This document shows positions 30,267 through 40,943 of a stretch of DNA of 64,000 nt, in pieces. Position 1 is the first letter of the stretch. Each line of letters begins with the position of its first letter. Origin of the DNA: Thiothrix subterranea (lineage in GTDB: Bacteria; Pseudomonadota; Gammaproteobacteria; Thiotrichales; Thiotrichaceae); contig NZ_CP133217.1 of assembly GCF_030930995.1 (NCBI RefSeq), forward strand, positions 4,020,001 through 4,084,000, in the 5' to 3' direction. The notes below the pieces were generated by a model that was not told the DNA's origin, did no database searches, and saw nothing but the letters and a program-made list of their open reading frames with translations. A program made the position numbers and the translations under genes.

Positions 30267-31883
30267 TTGTCTTTTTCAGAATTAGGCTTACATCCAGAGT
30301 TTGCGGCTAAAATTGAAGCTGCCGGTTATGAGAATCCAACTGACCTACAAAAACAGTTGATTCCCCTCATTGCACACAATAAAAGTGTCATTGTATGGAC
30401 GCAATCGGCTTCCGGTAAGACCGGCGCATTCCTGATCCCTGCCATCAACTATGTCTTAACCAACCCGATTGAAGACCAGCGCCACGCCCGCGTCTTGATC
30501 CTGACCTCGCGGCGCGACCGGGTAAACCAGATCAATTACACAATCAAACGCCTGATGGGTGATGAACAGCAAATTCGTTCCGGTTTCATTGTGAGCGGTC
30601 GCCCTTACCAGCCGCAGATGCGCTTATTGCGCCGCCCGCTGGATTTGATGATTGCCACACCAGGGCGTTTAAATGACCTGGTTGACAATAACAAAGCGGA
30701 TTTTTCCAAGCTGGAAATGTTGGTGATTGATGACCTTAGTGCAATTTATCACAAAGGTCTGCACGGTCTGATTAACAAAATCCTCTCAGAACGTACCACC
30801 GCCTGCCCTGTCATTGCGTTTGTGCGCCCGGAAAATGACATTACCGGCTATGCGCGTGCTGTGTTAGCAGGTGCAGAAGAACTCGAAGTCGATGACGACC
30901 GCAACCCGCTGTTGCTGATTCCACAAGTAGTGCATTTGGCAGACGATTACACCCATAAAATTGCCCTGATGGATCACTTGCTGGACGAATTTTCCGGCGA
31001 ACCTACCGTTATTTTCACGATTACCACCAAAGTTGCCAAAGCACTGGCTGAAAGCCTTGCGAATCACGGGCATACCGCCGAAGTGGCTTCCGACCTACCT
31101 GAATCCGAACGCAACGGCACTTCTGCCCCCATCCTGATCTATGCCGATCAAGATGGCTTGCGCCCCAACCTGCAAGGCGATGAACACATCATCAACTTCG
31201 AGCTACCGCAGAAGGTGGAAGATTACGAAGCACGTCTGCAAGGGCTTAGCCCAGAGCGCGAAGAAGCCGTGATTGCCGTGGTATTACCACGTGAACGCGA
31301 TAATCTGAAACTGATTGAAACCTTCCTTGGCGACTCAATCGAACAGTGCACCTTGCCTGGGCTTGCCCCGCTGGAACATACTTCTGGCTTCACCCCATCC
31401 GTGCGTTCCCCTCGCAGCAACCGCAGCAATAGCGGCGGCGGACAACGCCAACACAGCGGCAACGGCGGCAATCAAGGCGAACGCGGACGTCCATCACAGA
31501 ACCGTTCTTCCGGCGGCGCACCGCAAAATCGCCCCGCACATCAAGGGCAAGGCGGCGGGCGCAGCAACAACCCCAATCAGCAACAAAATGCGCCACGGCG
31601 TGACAACCGTCCTGCCACAGGTCAAGAACAATCGCCAGCCAATGCCGCTGATCGTCAACAACGCAAAGGCCCTTATGGTCGTCTAAACGGTGGCGCACAA
31701 CGCAAGCGTGACGGCGGGCCGTACACCGGTGGCAGCAATCCAGCGCCACGCCGCGAACAAGGCGGTTCTTACGAAATCGGCAGTTGGGAAAAACCCAATT
31801 ACACGCCGCAAGACGAAAAGCCTAAAACCGATAAGCAAGTCGTTATCCGTTACAAGGAAAAACGCCGTATTTTGACGAAATAA
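30267..31883 (+). CDS. DEAD-box-like protein with degenerate ATPase/helicase motifs
   Basis: 538 residues. Both RecA-like lobes of a DEAD-box RNA helicase are recognisable, but key motifs are altered. The Q motif is kept (PTDLQKQ) and TPGR is intact at 131-134. Motif I reads SASGKT (47-52). Motif II reads IDDLS (154-158) where DEAD is expected. Motif III reads FVRP instead of SAT, motif V ADQDGLRPN instead of TD..ARG.D, and motif VI YEARLQG instead of HRIGRTGR. ATP hydrolysis and unwinding look lost; ATP or RNA binding may remain. Residues about 375-538 are a disordered Gly/Arg/Gln/Asn-rich tail typical of RNA-binding helicase tails. The frame is intact, so this is a maintained protein rather than a pseudogene. 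A 199-base AT-rich leader precedes it; a TATAAT at 30113-30118 may be its -10. Confidence 0.85.
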   Translation: MSFSELGLHPEFAAKIEAAGYENPTDLQKQLIPLIAHNKSVIVWTQSASGKTGAFLIPAINYVLTNPIEDQRHARVLILTSRRDRVNQINYTIKRLMGDEQQIRSGFIVSGRPYQPQMRLLRRPLDLMIATPGRLNDLVDNNKADFSKLEMLVIDDLSAIYHKGLHGLINKILSERTTACPVIAFVRPENDITGYARAVLAGAEELEVDDDRNPLLLIPQVVHLADDYTHKIALMDHLLDEFSGEPTVIFTITTKVAKALAESLANHGHTAEVASDLPESERNGTSAPILIYADQDGLRPNLQGDEHIINFELPQKVEDYEARLQGLSPEREEAVIAVVLPRERDNLKLIETFLGDSIEQCTLPGLAPLEHTSGFTPSVRSPRSNRSNSGGGQRQHSGNGGNQGERGRPSQNRSSGGAPQNRPAHQGQGGGRSNNPNQQQNAPRRDNRPATGQEQSPANAADRQQRKGPYGRLNGGAQRKRDGGPYTGGSNPAPRREQGGSYEIGSWEKPNYTPQDEKPKTDKQVVIRYKEKRRILTK

Positions 31884-31895
31884 AGTAGAACCCTC

Positions 31896-32099
31896 ATGCT
31901 GCAAGACACGGAAGAACTGCATCGCAAACTGGCAGAACTCACCCAAGAACACCGCGAATTGGATGAAATGATTGCGGCATCGCTGCAAGAATCGAATACG
32001 GATCAGCTCAAAGTTTCGCGCCTGAAAAAGCGCAAACTGCTGTTAAAAGACATGATTTCACGGCTCAATAGCCAGTTGATTCCCGATTTAAACGCCTGA
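31896..32099 (+). CDS. YdcH-like (DUF465) small coiled-coil protein
   Basis: 67 residues, typical of the DUF465/YdcH family: heptad-rich ELHRKLAELTQEHRELDEMI, a short link, then LKKRKLLLKDMISRL. Function in the family is not settled. It lies 12 bases after the DEAD-box-like gene and overlaps the end of the convergent mutT gene by 12 bases. Confidence 0.75.
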   Translation: MLQDTEELHRKLAELTQEHRELDEMIAASLQESNTDQLKVSRLKKRKLLLKDMISRLNSQLIPDLNA

Positions 32100-33047
32100 C
32101 CACAAACTGCGGATGGCAGCTATGCCTTGCCCGCCATGTTGCCGAGCAGTTATTGCATGATCAGAGGTCATGCCACCGAGTGCATAAACCGGCAGATTGA
32201 CGTTTTCCACCGTTGCGGCGAATGCTGCCCACCCCAAATGGGCTTCACCCGGATGCGATAATGTCGGCAATACTGGCGAGAGAAACGCGAAATCCGCCCC
32301 CAACGCTGCCGCCTGCTGCAACTCTGCCGAGCCATGACAAGATGCCGATAACCATTGCCCCGGCAATAAGGTGTCGTGCAAATCGGCTTCTGCTGTCAAC
32401 AATTGCCGACTGGTCAAATGCAAACCATCGGCCTCCGCCAACATAACCGGCGGAGAATTCAACACAATCTTGGCACCAAACGCATGACCCAACCGGATAA
32501 CCTCATGCGCCAAAGCCACGTATTCTGAAGCCGTCAATGTCTTTGCCCGCAATACCACCAAACGCACCCCAGCCTGCAAACATTGCTGCAACTGCTGCAA
32601 AAATTCGATGGAATCGTGTGGTTCGGGGGTAATCAAACACTGGGCGGGCAAACGTGCCGCAGTAACAATCGGCGCATTCGCAGGCGGAAATTCCAATGCG
32701 GGCAATTGTTCTGCATCAAACCACGCCACGGGTTGACCTTCGCGCCCGTGAGCAGTGCCACTAAAGGCCGTCACTTCCCACACATCCAACAACACCGCCA
32801 GCTCAGGATACACGTGGCGAATCTTAATGAGCGGCTGTGCGTGTTGAAGCTGAATACCGAGTTCTTCCTCAAGCTCACGGCTTAAGGCGTGCAGCGGAAT
32901 TTCGCCGGATTCGACTTTACCGCCGGGAAACTCCCACTTGCCGCCCTGATGTTTATGGGCAGGGCGTTGCGCTAATAAAATCTTGCCCGCCGCGTCACGG
33001 ATAACTGCCGCGACGACGTGCAAATACTTAGCTGCGGTATTCGGCAT
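32088..33047 (-). CDS. mutT: Nudix (MutT) hydrolase fused to a thiamine phosphate synthase-like domain
   Basis: 319 residues from ATG at 33047; a longer frame to 33107 runs deep into argJ and is less likely. Residues 1-130 are a MutT Nudix domain with the full box GGKVESGE...RELEEELGI, expected to hydrolyse 8-oxo-dGTP. Residues about 140-319 are a TIM-barrel of the ThiE/TenI type (VRLVVLRAKTLTASEY, GADFAFLSPVLPTLSHPG, VYALGGM). This fusion is common in gammaproteobacteria; the second domain's role is unclear. Location after secA matches the E. coli secA-mutT order. Overlaps the argJ end by 20 bases. Confidence 0.9.
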   Translation of the reverse strand: MPNTAAKYLHVVAAVIRDAAGKILLAQRPAHKHQGGKWEFPGGKVESGEIPLHALSRELEEELGIQLQHAQPLIKIRHVYPELAVLLDVWEVTAFSGTAHGREGQPVAWFDAEQLPALEFPPANAPIVTAARLPAQCLITPEPHDSIEFLQQLQQCLQAGVRLVVLRAKTLTASEYVALAHEVIRLGHAFGAKIVLNSPPVMLAEADGLHLTSRQLLTAEADLHDTLLPGQWLSASCHGSAELQQAAALGADFAFLSPVLPTLSHPGEAHLGWAAFAATVENVNLPVYALGGMTSDHAITARQHGGQGIAAIRSLWSGV

Positions 33048-34236
33048 TGATTTTGACGTAATCGTAGGAAAAATCACACGTCCACGTGGTTGCCGCCGCT
33101 TCACCACGCCCTAAATGGATGCGAATAGGAATTTCGTCACGTTTGGTTTCTGCCGCCCCCAATTCCTCGTAATAAGTGGAAGCGGGTTCGCCGTTTTCGA
33201 TCAGCAAGGTTTCACCTAACCAAATGCTGATGCGACTAACGTCCAAAGCGTCAACTTGGCTACGCCCAACAGCAGCAAGAATACGCCCCCAATTCGGGTC
33301 ACTGGCAAACAAAGCCGTTTTAACCAGTGGTGACAACGCAACCGTGTTACCCACCACCCGCGCTTCGGCACGGGTTGCCGCCCCTTGCACCTCAATGCTG
33401 ATGAATTTGGTAGCACCTTCGCCATCACGCACAATCGCTTGCGCCAAATACAGACAAATTTCCAGCAATGCTTGACGGAATGCGGGCAAGCCATCGCCAC
33501 CCACGTACACCCCGGAACTGCCGGTTGCCATCACAATCAGGGAATCATTGGTTGACGTATCGCCATCCACCGTGATGCAGTTAAAGGTTTCTTCCACCAC
33601 TTCATTCAGCAGGTCTTGCAGAATAGTCTTTTCAACCAGTGCATCGGTCGCCACATACGCCAACATGGTGGCCATATTGGGGTGAATCATGCCCGCGCCT
33701 TTGGCAATCCCGGTGATCGTGATGGTTTCGCCAAAGATTTGCACCTGACGGCTGATGGCTTTCGCCACCGTATCGGTCGTCATAATGGTACGCGAGGCTT
33801 CCATCCAGCCCGCTGCATCCAGCTTAGCAAAAGCTTCCGGCAAGGCAGCAGTGATTTTATCCACCGGCAATTGCTGACCAATCACGCCGGTCGAAAACGG
33901 CAACACTTGCTCCGCCCAACACGCGCCCTGTTGCGCCACTTGCTCACACGAAGCACGCGCTGCTTGCATTCCCTGCTCACCCGTTCCCGCATTCGCGTTA
34001 CCGGCATTGATCAGCAAATAACGCGGATTAGAATGCAGCAAATTGTGACGGCACACGTGCACCGGTGCGGCACAAAACGCATTGCGCGTGAATACCGCTG
34101 CCGTATGACTGCCCGGCTCCAACTCAATCAGCAACACATCGTTACGGTTTTTGTAACGAATGCCCGCATTGACCGATGCCAAGCGCACCCCAGCAATCGG
34201 CAATAAGGTATCAGGTGCCTGTAAATTCACTGCCAT
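33028..34236 (-). CDS. argJ: Glutamate/amino-acid N-acetyltransferase ArgJ
   Basis: 402 residues of the ornithine acetyltransferase family. The self-cleavage/nucleophile site is in KGAGMIHPNMATMLAYVATDA, with Thr of ATML as the catalytic residue that splits the chain into alpha and beta subunits. It transfers acetyl from N-acetylornithine to glutamate, and may also use acetyl-CoA in bifunctional forms. GGAGG lies upstream of the ATG. Placed between secA and mutT. Confidence 0.95.
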   Translation of the reverse strand: MAVNLQAPDTLLPIAGVRLASVNAGIRYKNRNDVLLIELEPGSHTAAVFTRNAFCAAPVHVCRHNLLHSNPRYLLINAGNANAGTGEQGMQAARASCEQVAQQGACWAEQVLPFSTGVIGQQLPVDKITAALPEAFAKLDAAGWMEASRTIMTTDTVAKAISRQVQIFGETITITGIAKGAGMIHPNMATMLAYVATDALVEKTILQDLLNEVVEETFNCITVDGDTSTNDSLIVMATGSSGVYVGGDGLPAFRQALLEICLYLAQAIVRDGEGATKFISIEVQGAATRAEARVVGNTVALSPLVKTALFASDPNWGRILAAVGRSQVDALDVSRISIWLGETLLIENGEPASTYYEELGAAETKRDEIPIRIHLGRGEAAATTWTCDFSYDYVKINAEYRS

Positions 34237-34257
34237 CTGAGCGCCTCCCGAATAAAC

Positions 34258-36963
34258 TTAGACTAATTGACCGTGACAATTCTTGTACTTTTTGCCAGAA
34301 CCGCACGGGCAAGGATCATTCCGCCCTACTTTCACGCCATCGCGTTCGTAAGCTTGTTTATCGCCCACAACCGCATCCACCACTTCATCATCTTCCAAGG
34401 CATTGCCCGCATCAGGGTGCGAAAATGCCATCGGCTGTGGCTCATGCTCTTCCAACGCTGCGAGGGCTTGTTGCGGCTCTTGCAATTGAATGCGCATCAG
34501 GAACGCCACCACATCGTGCTTGACGCGATCCAGCAATTGCTCAAACATTTCAAAAGCTTCGCGCTTGTATTCCTGTTTCGGATTTTTCTGCGCATACCCA
34601 CGCAAACCGACGCTTTGGCGCAAATAATCCATGGCTGCCAGATGTTCTTTCCATTCACCATCCAACACATGCAACATCACATCGCGTTCCAACCGACGCA
34701 TATTCGGCTCACCGATCATCGCCTCTTTTTGCTGAAGTACTGCCGCGACCTGTTCTTGAATCCGGTCACGTAAGCCCTCTTCGTGCAAATTTTTCTCAGT
34801 TGCCAACCATTGCTTGAGTGGCAAATCCACGCCGAAATCGGTGTACAGTTGCTTGTAAAGCCCTTCCACATCCCATTGCTCATCAATGCTACCGGGTGGA
34901 ATGTGTGCCGCCATCATCGCATCGACCACATCTTCGCGGATGGCATCAATGGTGTCTTTAATATCATCCACTTCCAGCAAATCGTTGCGCTGGGAATAAA
35001 TCACCTTACGCTGATCGTTGGCGACGTCATCGTATTCCAGCAAATGTTTGCGGATGTCGTAGTTGTGCGCTTCCACTTTACGCTGGGCATTTTCGATGGA
35101 TTTGGAAACCAACCCCGCCTCAATCGCTTGACCTTTTTCCATGCCCAAGCGTTGCATCATGCTTTTCACCCGCTCAGAGGCAAAAATGCGCATGAGGTTG
35201 TCTTCCAATGACAGGAAGAAACGGGAAGAGCCGGGGTCGCCTTGCCGACCGGAACGCCCGCGCAACTGGTTATCAATGCGACGGGATTCGTGACGTTCAG
35301 TACCGAGAATGTGCAAACCACCCGATGCGACGACCGTATCATGGCGCTTCTGCCATAATTCACGGAGTTTGCGCAATGCTTCGGGATCAGGGTTTTCACC
35401 CAGTTGCTTAACTTCCTCTTCCATACTGCCGCCGAGCACGATGTCGGTACCACGACCGGCCATATTGGTCGCAATCGTGACCGCACCGGGGCGACCCGCA
35501 TTCGCGACAATGTGTGCTTCACGCTCATGCTGCTTGGCATTCAAAACTTCGTGCGGAATACGCAGTTCTTTGAGCTTATTGGAAACCAATTCCGAGGTAT
35601 CAATGGATGCCGTGCCCACCAATACCGGGCGACCTTTCGCCACTTCGGTTTCAATCTCTTTAATAATAGCGTCGTATTTTTCTTCAGCCGTCAAGTAAAT
35701 CAAATCGTTGGAATCAATGCGCACCATCGGACGATGCGTGGGAATCACCACCACTTCCAAGTTATAGATTTGTTGTAACTCGAACGCTTCGGTATCGGCT
35801 GTCCCCGTCATCCCCGATAGCTTTTCATACAAACGGAAATAGTTCTGGAAAGTAATGGATGCCAGCGTCTGATTTTCAGCCTGAATTTCGACTTTTTCTT
35901 TGGCTTCAATCGCCTGATGCAAACCTTCCGACCAGCGTCTACCCGGCATGGTACGCCCGGTGAATTCATCGACAATGACAATTTTGCCGTCACGCACAAT
36001 GTAATCCACATTGCGCTGGAACAAGGCGTGCGCACGCAACGCCGCCCCCAAATGATGCAACACGCTGATGCTGATCGTATCGTACAGCCCCTGACCTTCC
36101 GGCAAAACACCTGCTTGCCACAGCAATTGCTCAGCACGTTCTTGCCCTGCTTCGGTCAAATACACTTGGCGGGCTTTTTCATCGACCGAATAATCGCCCG
36201 CGCCTTCCTCTTCCAATTGCTTGGTCAAGGTCGGGATAAGCTGATCAATCGCCATGTAAAGCTGCGAAGCGTCGTGGCTAGGGCCAGAAATAATCAACGG
36301 GGTACGCGCTTCATCAATCAGGATAGAGTCAACCTCATCCACAATCGCGTAATACAAATCGCGCTGCACCCGGTCTTCTTTGCGAAACGCCATATTGTCA
36401 CGCAAGTAATCGAAACCGAATTCGTTATTCGTGCCGTAAGTAATGTCTGCCGCATACGCTTCACGGCGTTGCTCAGAACTCAAACCATTGATAATGACAC
36501 CCGTGGTCAGCCCCAAGAAACCGTACAACTGCGCCATCTGCGCCGCGTCACGTTGCGCCAAGTAATCGTTAACGGTGATGACATGCATCCCATTACCCGG
36601 CAACGCATTCAAGTAAGCCGCCAGTGTTGCCACCAAAGTTTTACCTTCGCCGGTTTTCATTTCGGCGATTTTGCCGTCATTCAACACCATGCCACCGATC
36701 ATTTGCACGTCGTAATGGCGCATTCCCAAGACGCGATGCCCTGCTTCACGCACCACCGCAAACGCTTCCGGCAGCAAGCTTTCCAGCGTTGCATCCTGTT
36801 GCAGGCGTTCACGGAATTCGGTGGTTTTTGCCGCTAATTGGGCATCAGACAGCGCTTTGTACTGTTCTTCCAGCGCATTGATTTTCTTGACGGCTTTGGA
36901 ATAAGACTTGACCAGACGGTCATTGCGGCTGCCAAAAATCTTTTTGGCTACAGAACCCAGCAT
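34258..36963 (-). CDS. secA: Protein translocase ATPase SecA
   Basis: 901 residues from ATG at 36963 ([16 protein letters not shown]); the frame opens 21 codons further upstream without family support. Motor motifs include [13 protein letters not shown] (Walker A), [21 protein letters not shown] and [13 protein letters not shown], with [15 protein letters not shown]. The C-terminus has the zinc/SecB-binding [14 protein letters not shown]. SecA pushes preproteins through SecYEG. E. coli secM is not seen between lpxC and secA; its place is taken by an M23 peptidase and a DciA-like gene. Confidence 0.97.
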   Translation of the reverse strand: MLGSVAKKIFGSRNDRLVKSYSKAVKKINALEEQYKALSDAQLAAKTTEFRERLQQDATLESLLPEAFAVVREAGHRVLGMRHYDVQMIGGMVLNDGKIAEMKTGEGKTLVATLAAYLNALPGNGMHVITVNDYLAQRDAAQMAQLYGFLGLTTGVIINGLSSEQRREAYAADITYGTNNEFGFDYLRDNMAFRKEDRVQRDLYYAIVDEVDSILIDEARTPLIISGPSHDASQLYMAIDQLIPTLTKQLEEEGAGDYSVDEKARQVYLTEAGQERAEQLLWQAGVLPEGQGLYDTISISVLHHLGAALRAHALFQRNVDYIVRDGKIVIVDEFTGRTMPGRRWSEGLHQAIEAKEKVEIQAENQTLASITFQNYFRLYEKLSGMTGTADTEAFELQQIYNLEVVVIPTHRPMVRIDSNDLIYLTAEEKYDAIIKEIETEVAKGRPVLVGTASIDTSELVSNKLKELRIPHEVLNAKQHEREAHIVANAGRPGAVTIATNMAGRGTDIVLGGSMEEEVKQLGENPDPEALRKLRELWQKRHDTVVASGGLHILGTERHESRRIDNQLRGRSGRQGDPGSSRFFLSLEDNLMRIFASERVKSMMQRLGMEKGQAIEAGLVSKSIENAQRKVEAHNYDIRKHLLEYDDVANDQRKVIYSQRNDLLEVDDIKDTIDAIREDVVDAMMAAHIPPGSIDEQWDVEGLYKQLYTDFGVDLPLKQWLATEKNLHEEGLRDRIQEQVAAVLQQKEAMIGEPNMRRLERDVMLHVLDGEWKEHLAAMDYLRQSVGLRGYAQKNPKQEYKREAFEMFEQLLDRVKHDVVAFLMRIQLQEPQQALAALEEHEPQPMAFSHPDAGNALEDDEVVDAVVGDKQAYERDGVKVGRNDPCPCGSGKKYKNCHGQLV

Positions 36964-37080
36964 ACGTTTACTCTCTTGTATCCTTTCCAAACAGAAAGTC
37001 CGATGAACGCCATGCAAACACAGCATTACACCGGACGGTTTGTGTCATATTATATACGGTTTAACCGGCTGTACGGTGAA

Positions 37081-38043
37081 TTATTCTTCGTGGCCAAGGT
37101 ATTCACGCGGGTCAACCTGTGCACCGTGCTTTAGCACTTCCAAATGCAAGTGCGAGCCGGTGGAACGCCCAGTGCTACCCATCCACGCCACATTATCGCC
37201 TTTTTTCACCACTTCGCCTTCGGCAACTTTAGTCGTGCTTAAATGCGCATAGCGGCTGATTAAACCATCACCGTGATCCACTTCCACCACATTGCCGTAG
37301 CCGTCATTGCGATTGCCTGCGAAAGACACGACACCGCCGCCGACCGCATAAATTTCAGTGCCATGCGGCCCGGCATAATCCACGCCTTTGTGCATTTTCT
37401 GGCGACCGTTAAACGGGTCACGCCGAAAACCGAACTCAGAGGAAATATAACCGCTGCGCACCGGTCTGCCGCTCGGCGAGATCTCGGATTGCACACTCAT
37501 GCCTTCCAGAATTTGATCCAACGTCGCTAACATGCCTTTTTGACGGTCAAGGTTATTTTCGACCAACTCAAACGATGCCAGAAACTCATTCGACGATAAC
37601 TTGGGAACGATTACTTCCACATCATCACTCGCCAAACCACCACGAGCGGGCTTGGCATCCAACGAGAATTCTTGCGGGTCGAGTTTAGCTTTATCAGCCA
37701 CCCGTTTAGCCAAGGCATTCAAACGCGCTATTTCGGCTTCGAGTGTGCCTAAACGGGCGGAAAGCGTATCCACATCCACGGTGTAATTGGCGTATGCCTT
37801 CTTAATTTGTTCAACCGTGGAAATTTGTTGCTCTAATGCCGTCAACAGCTTACCCGCATCGTTCTCAGACACTTCCGCATTCGGTGGCGTCGCATCGAGC
37901 CGGTAAAGCCCCAACATTTGGTTAACCGAAAGCCCCACCAATAGCAAAGCAACCATGCCTGCGGGGATAATTAGGTGCTTCCACGGGTGAAGCATAAACG
38001 ACGAACGGCGCGTACCGTCATCACTAAGACAGATTACCTGCAT
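37081..38043 (-). CDS. Membrane-anchored M23-family murein peptidase
   Basis: 320 residues. A cytosolic N-terminus, one transmembrane helix (about 24-44), a coiled-coil stalk (about 55-125 and 150-185) and an LytM/M23 domain (about 195-315). The zinc and catalytic residues appear intact: H218 and D222 in HKGVDYAG, H267 in YAHLS, and HLH at 298-300. An active D,D-endopeptidase cutting peptide cross-links is therefore expected, unlike the degenerate LytM domains of EnvC or NlpD. The place next to secA and the dcw cluster is a known gammaproteobacterial arrangement. Confidence 0.9.
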   Translation of the reverse strand: MQVICLSDDGTRRSSFMLHPWKHLIIPAGMVALLLVGLSVNQMLGLYRLDATPPNAEVSENDAGKLLTALEQQISTVEQIKKAYANYTVDVDTLSARLGTLEAEIARLNALAKRVADKAKLDPQEFSLDAKPARGGLASDDVEVIVPKLSSNEFLASFELVENNLDRQKGMLATLDQILEGMSVQSEISPSGRPVRSGYISSEFGFRRDPFNGRQKMHKGVDYAGPHGTEIYAVGGGVVSFAGNRNDGYGNVVEVDHGDGLISRYAHLSTTKVAEGEVVKKGDNVAWMGSTGRSTGSHLHLEVLKHGAQVDPREYLGHEE

Positions 38044-38133
38044 GATAGTAAATCTCTTGGATTCCTCACTGACTCAAAAAATGCGACCATAGCGTTTATA
38101 ATAGAATATTGCGGGTTCAGGAATTCACCAAAT

Positions 38134-38565
38134 ATGATGAAAAAAATTGATCGGTTGATTAGCAAGGGGTTTGATGAGAGATTGCATCAACTGGATCGAC
38201 TCACGGTAGAAATCGCGCGTTTCTTTGCCGTTCCAACAGAAAACCGTTTTTGGCCTTTATTAAAAAACCAACGCATAACACTCCTGACCGATGACCCTCA
38301 TTTTGCTACGCAAGCCCGCTTTCAGCAGCACTTGTTATGCAAATATTTAAGCAAATGCTTAAACACTAACATTCGCGGAATAGATATTAAGGTCATCGGC
38401 TTACATCTTGCAAGCATTGAACAAAAAACGAGCGAATTCAGGGTTTCCAGCAATACAGCCAGTATCATGAAAAGTATCGCGCAAAGCATTGATGATAAAG
38501 AACTTAGGGAAGCGATAGAGCAACTGGCAAAGACTGCCAGTCGCCCGGTACAAGGGGTCAATTAG
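38134..38565 (+). CDS. dciA: DUF721/DciA-like protein (putative helicase loader)
   Basis: 143 residues from the first of two adjacent ATGs at 38134, with AGGA upstream. The central part ([41 protein letters not shown]...) has the DUF721 layout: a strand reporting basic and aromatic residues, LLTDDP, then a helix of positions binding DNA. DciA loads the DnaB helicase in bacteria lacking DnaC. It lies between M23 and lpxC in opposite orientation, and its stop overlaps the convergent lpxC stop by four bases. A TATAAT at 38097-38102 may be its -10. The family call is good, the function less certain. Confidence 0.72.
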   Translation: MMKKIDRLISKGFDERLHQLDRLTVEIARFFAVPTENRFWPLLKNQRITLLTDDPHFATQARFQQHLLCKYLSKCLNTNIRGIDIKVIGLHLASIEQKTSEFRVSSNTASIMKSIAQSIDDKELREAIEQLAKTASRPVQGVN

Positions 38566-39479
38566 ATGCCAGCAAACGCATAGCTGTCGGCGAAAATGGC
38601 TTGTTCTTTTTGTTTATCGGCCAGCGTCACCATTTCCCACGCATCTTGGCGCTGGAGCAATTCTCGCGCCAGTAAGTTATTGATAGCATGACCCGATTTA
38701 TGTCCTTGATAAGCGCCGATAATGCCATGCCCTAAGGTATACAAATCGCCGATTGCATCCAAAATTTTGTGACGAATAAATTCATCGCGATAACGTAAAC
38801 CGTCTTGATTCAGCACGCGGAATTCATCCAATACAATCGCGTTTTCCAAACTGCCGCCCAATCCCAAATTGCGGGAACGCAGCATTTCCACATCGCGCAT
38901 GAAACCAAAGGTTCGCGCCCGTGCAATTTCGCTGGCATACGCTTGGCGCGAAAAGTCGATTTCCAAGGATTGTGCCGTCGCGCTGACCGCCGGGTGATCA
39001 AATTCAATTTCAAAGCTGGCTTTAAAACCGGCATAAGGCAGTAATTTTGCCCAACCGTTGCCACGGCTTGCCTCAATGGGTTTTTTAATGCGAATAAAAC
39101 GCTTGGGTGCTTTGAGTTCCTCAATGCCCGTGGAGAGCAGCAAATACAGGAACGGTGCGGCGCTGCCATCCATGATAGGAATTTCAGCAGCATCCAAATC
39201 CACGTAAAGGTTATCTATCCCTAAACCCGCTAACGCTGACAGCAAGTGCTCAATCGTTGCCACTTTAGCATCGTGATGAATGAGCGCCGTGCATAACATG
39301 GTTTCACCCACCAATTCGGGGTGAAGCTCAATCAATGCGGGGGGAGTCATATCAACCCGGCGAAATACAATGCCGGTATTAGAAGGTGCAGGGCGTAATG
39401 TCATCGAGACTTTCGTGCCGGAATGCAAACCGATACCGACAGTCGATACGGTTGTTTTAAGTGTGCGTTGCCTTAACAA
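38562..39479 (-). CDS. lpxC: UDP-3-O-acyl-GlcNAc deacetylase LpxC
   Basis: 305 residues, standard length. [21 protein letters not shown] opens the protein; zinc and catalytic residues appear in [22 protein letters not shown] and HKSGHAINN. It commits UDP-acyl-GlcNAc to lipid A, showing a lipopolysaccharide outer membrane. The first codon is TTG, with GGGAG six bases upstream; no better start is nearby. Last gene of the dcw cluster, 226 bases after ftsZ. Confidence 0.96.
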   Translation of the reverse strand: MLRQRTLKTTVSTVGIGLHSGTKVSMTLRPAPSNTGIVFRRVDMTPPALIELHPELVGETMLCTALIHHDAKVATIEHLLSALAGLGIDNLYVDLDAAEIPIMDGSAAPFLYLLLSTGIEELKAPKRFIRIKKPIEASRGNGWAKLLPYAGFKASFEIEFDHPAVSATAQSLEIDFSRQAYASEIARARTFGFMRDVEMLRSRNLGLGGSLENAIVLDEFRVLNQDGLRYRDEFIRHKILDAIGDLYTLGHGIIGAYQGHKSGHAINNLLARELLQRQDAWEMVTLADKQKEQAIFADSYAFAGI

Positions 39480-39635
39480 GGTAAACTCCCTTTCGTTGTT
39501 GGCGCGTTATTTTTTAGAATACGTGAATTCTAGTCGATTTGAGTTATTAGAGCCTGAACAAGTTTCCATAAACTTTCACAAATCGCTGTATAGAATCATT
39601 ATTTCTATCAATAGCGTAGCATTGACGCCCCCGCT

Positions 39636-39661
39636 GGCGTTGAAGCAGTAGCCTCAACGCC
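39636..39661 (-). terminator. Hairpin between ftsZ and lpxC
   Basis: Perfect 8-bp stem GGCGTTGA/TCAACGCC with a 10-base loop, 45 bases past the ftsZ stop. There is no T-run, so it could be an attenuator, an mRNA-stability element or a weak terminator. Confidence 0.4.
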
Positions 39662-39705
39662 TCGACGGGCATGTCGATTAATCAACGAAATTCAAAACTG
39701 CACAC

Positions 39706-40926
39706 TTAGTCCGCTTGCTTGCGTAGAAAAGCCGGAATATCCAAGCTGCTTTCAGTGCCATTGCGGATATACGTTGGGGTATCACGCACAGCCCCGTAAG
39801 AACCTCTGACACCAGGCACATCCTGCGCCAATACCACCGGTGGTAGATCGCGCACACGGTTACGTTGCTCATTGACCACTGCTTGCTGTTGCGCGTGACG
39901 ATCCATGCCTCTGACAGGCTGCTGCTGACCGACAACCGACAACGCTGGGCGTGCTGCCGCCGTCACGCCGCCTTCTTCCAAACCCGTCGCCACGATGGTG
40001 ACACGGATTCTGTCGCCGAGTTCTTGATTCAACGTCGTGCCAATGATCACATTCGCATCATCCGCCGCGAATTGACTCACCACCGCACCCACTTCCTCGA
40101 ACTCGTGCATGGTCATATCCAAACCACCGCTAATGCTGACCAGAATGCCATGCGAGCCGTCCAAGCGGATGTCTTCCAATAACGGGCTGGAAATCGCCAT
40201 TTGTGCGGCCTTAGAAGCACGGTCTTCACCTTGCGCCTCACCCGACCCCATCATGGTAACACCACCGTTCATCATGACCGCACGCACGTCCGCAAAGTCA
40301 ACGTTGATCAAGCCGGGGTTAGTGATCAATTCAGCAATGCCCTGCACCGCTTTCAGCAATACATCATTAGCGGCTTCAAACGCTGACAGCAATGACACAT
40401 TCTTGCCCAATGACGTCAGCAATTTCTGGTTAGGAATGGTAATCAAAGAATCCACATGCTTGTGCAATTCCGTAATCCCCGCATCCGCCGATTTCTTGCG
40501 GCGTGAACCTTCCATCAAGAACGGGCGGGTAACGACCGCTACCGTCAGAATCCCCATATCACGCGCAATTTCAGCAATGACGGGAGCTGCACCCGTACCC
40601 GTACCACCCCCCATTCCGGCAGTAATAAACAGCATATCAGTACCGCTGACCAATTCCTTAATGCGCTCACGGTCTTCAATCGCGGCTTCACGCCCGATTT
40701 CAGGGTTAGCACCCGCACCCAAGCCTTTGGTCAGCGAAGTACCCAGTTGCAACACGCTCTTCACGCCGATGCCAGCCAAGGCTTGGGAATCGGTATTCGC
40801 ACAAATGTATTCAACGCCTTCAATGCCAGATGCCAACATGTGCTTGACCGCATTGCCGCCGCCACCGCCGACACCGATGACTTTGATTGCAGCGCCTTTG
40901 GCTGCACTGTCCATTAATTCAAACAT
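39706..40926 (-). CDS. ftsZ: Cell division protein FtsZ
   Basis: 406 residues. Tubulin-like GTPase with the signature [27 protein letters not shown] near the start, and [20 protein letters not shown] variable linker leads to the C-terminal peptide [12 protein letters not shown], which binds FtsA and ZipA. It forms the Z ring at midcell. GGAG lies eight bases before the ATG. Confidence 0.98.
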   Translation of the reverse strand: MFELMDSAAKGAAIKVIGVGGGGGNAVKHMLASGIEGVEYICANTDSQALAGIGVKSVLQLGTSLTKGLGAGANPEIGREAAIEDRERIKELVSGTDMLFITAGMGGGTGTGAAPVIAEIARDMGILTVAVVTRPFLMEGSRRKKSADAGITELHKHVDSLITIPNQKLLTSLGKNVSLLSAFEAANDVLLKAVQGIAELITNPGLINVDFADVRAVMMNGGVTMMGSGEAQGEDRASKAAQMAISSPLLEDIRLDGSHGILVSISGGLDMTMHEFEEVGAVVSQFAADDANVIIGTTLNQELGDRIRVTIVATGLEEGGVTAAARPALSVVGQQQPVRGMDRHAQQQAVVNEQRNRVRDLPPVVLAQDVPGVRGSYGAVRDTPTYIRNGTESSLDIPAFLRKQAD

Positions 40927-40943
40927 GCCCGTATCTCCGACTG

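Noticed and set aside
30267-31883. Pseudogene call for the DEAD-box-like gene
   Set aside because: The frame is intact over 538 codons with normal codon use and an ordered domain plan. The loss is limited to catalytic motifs.
35917-36837. Plus-strand frame of 306 codons opposite secA (also 16312-16959, 16960-17760, 25802-26368, 43988-44581)
   Set aside because: Antisense shadows of strongly conserved genes (secA, mpl, ffh, murC). Compositions are unnatural, rich in His, Arg and Gln.
36964-37026. SecA starting 21 codons upstream
   Set aside because: Family SecA proteins start near the [10 protein letters not shown] stretch. The extension has Cys/His residues without family support.
39636-39661. 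Confident rho-independent terminator between ftsZ and lpxC
   Set aside because: The hairpin is perfect but lacks a U-tract, so it is kept as a low-confidence hairpin only.
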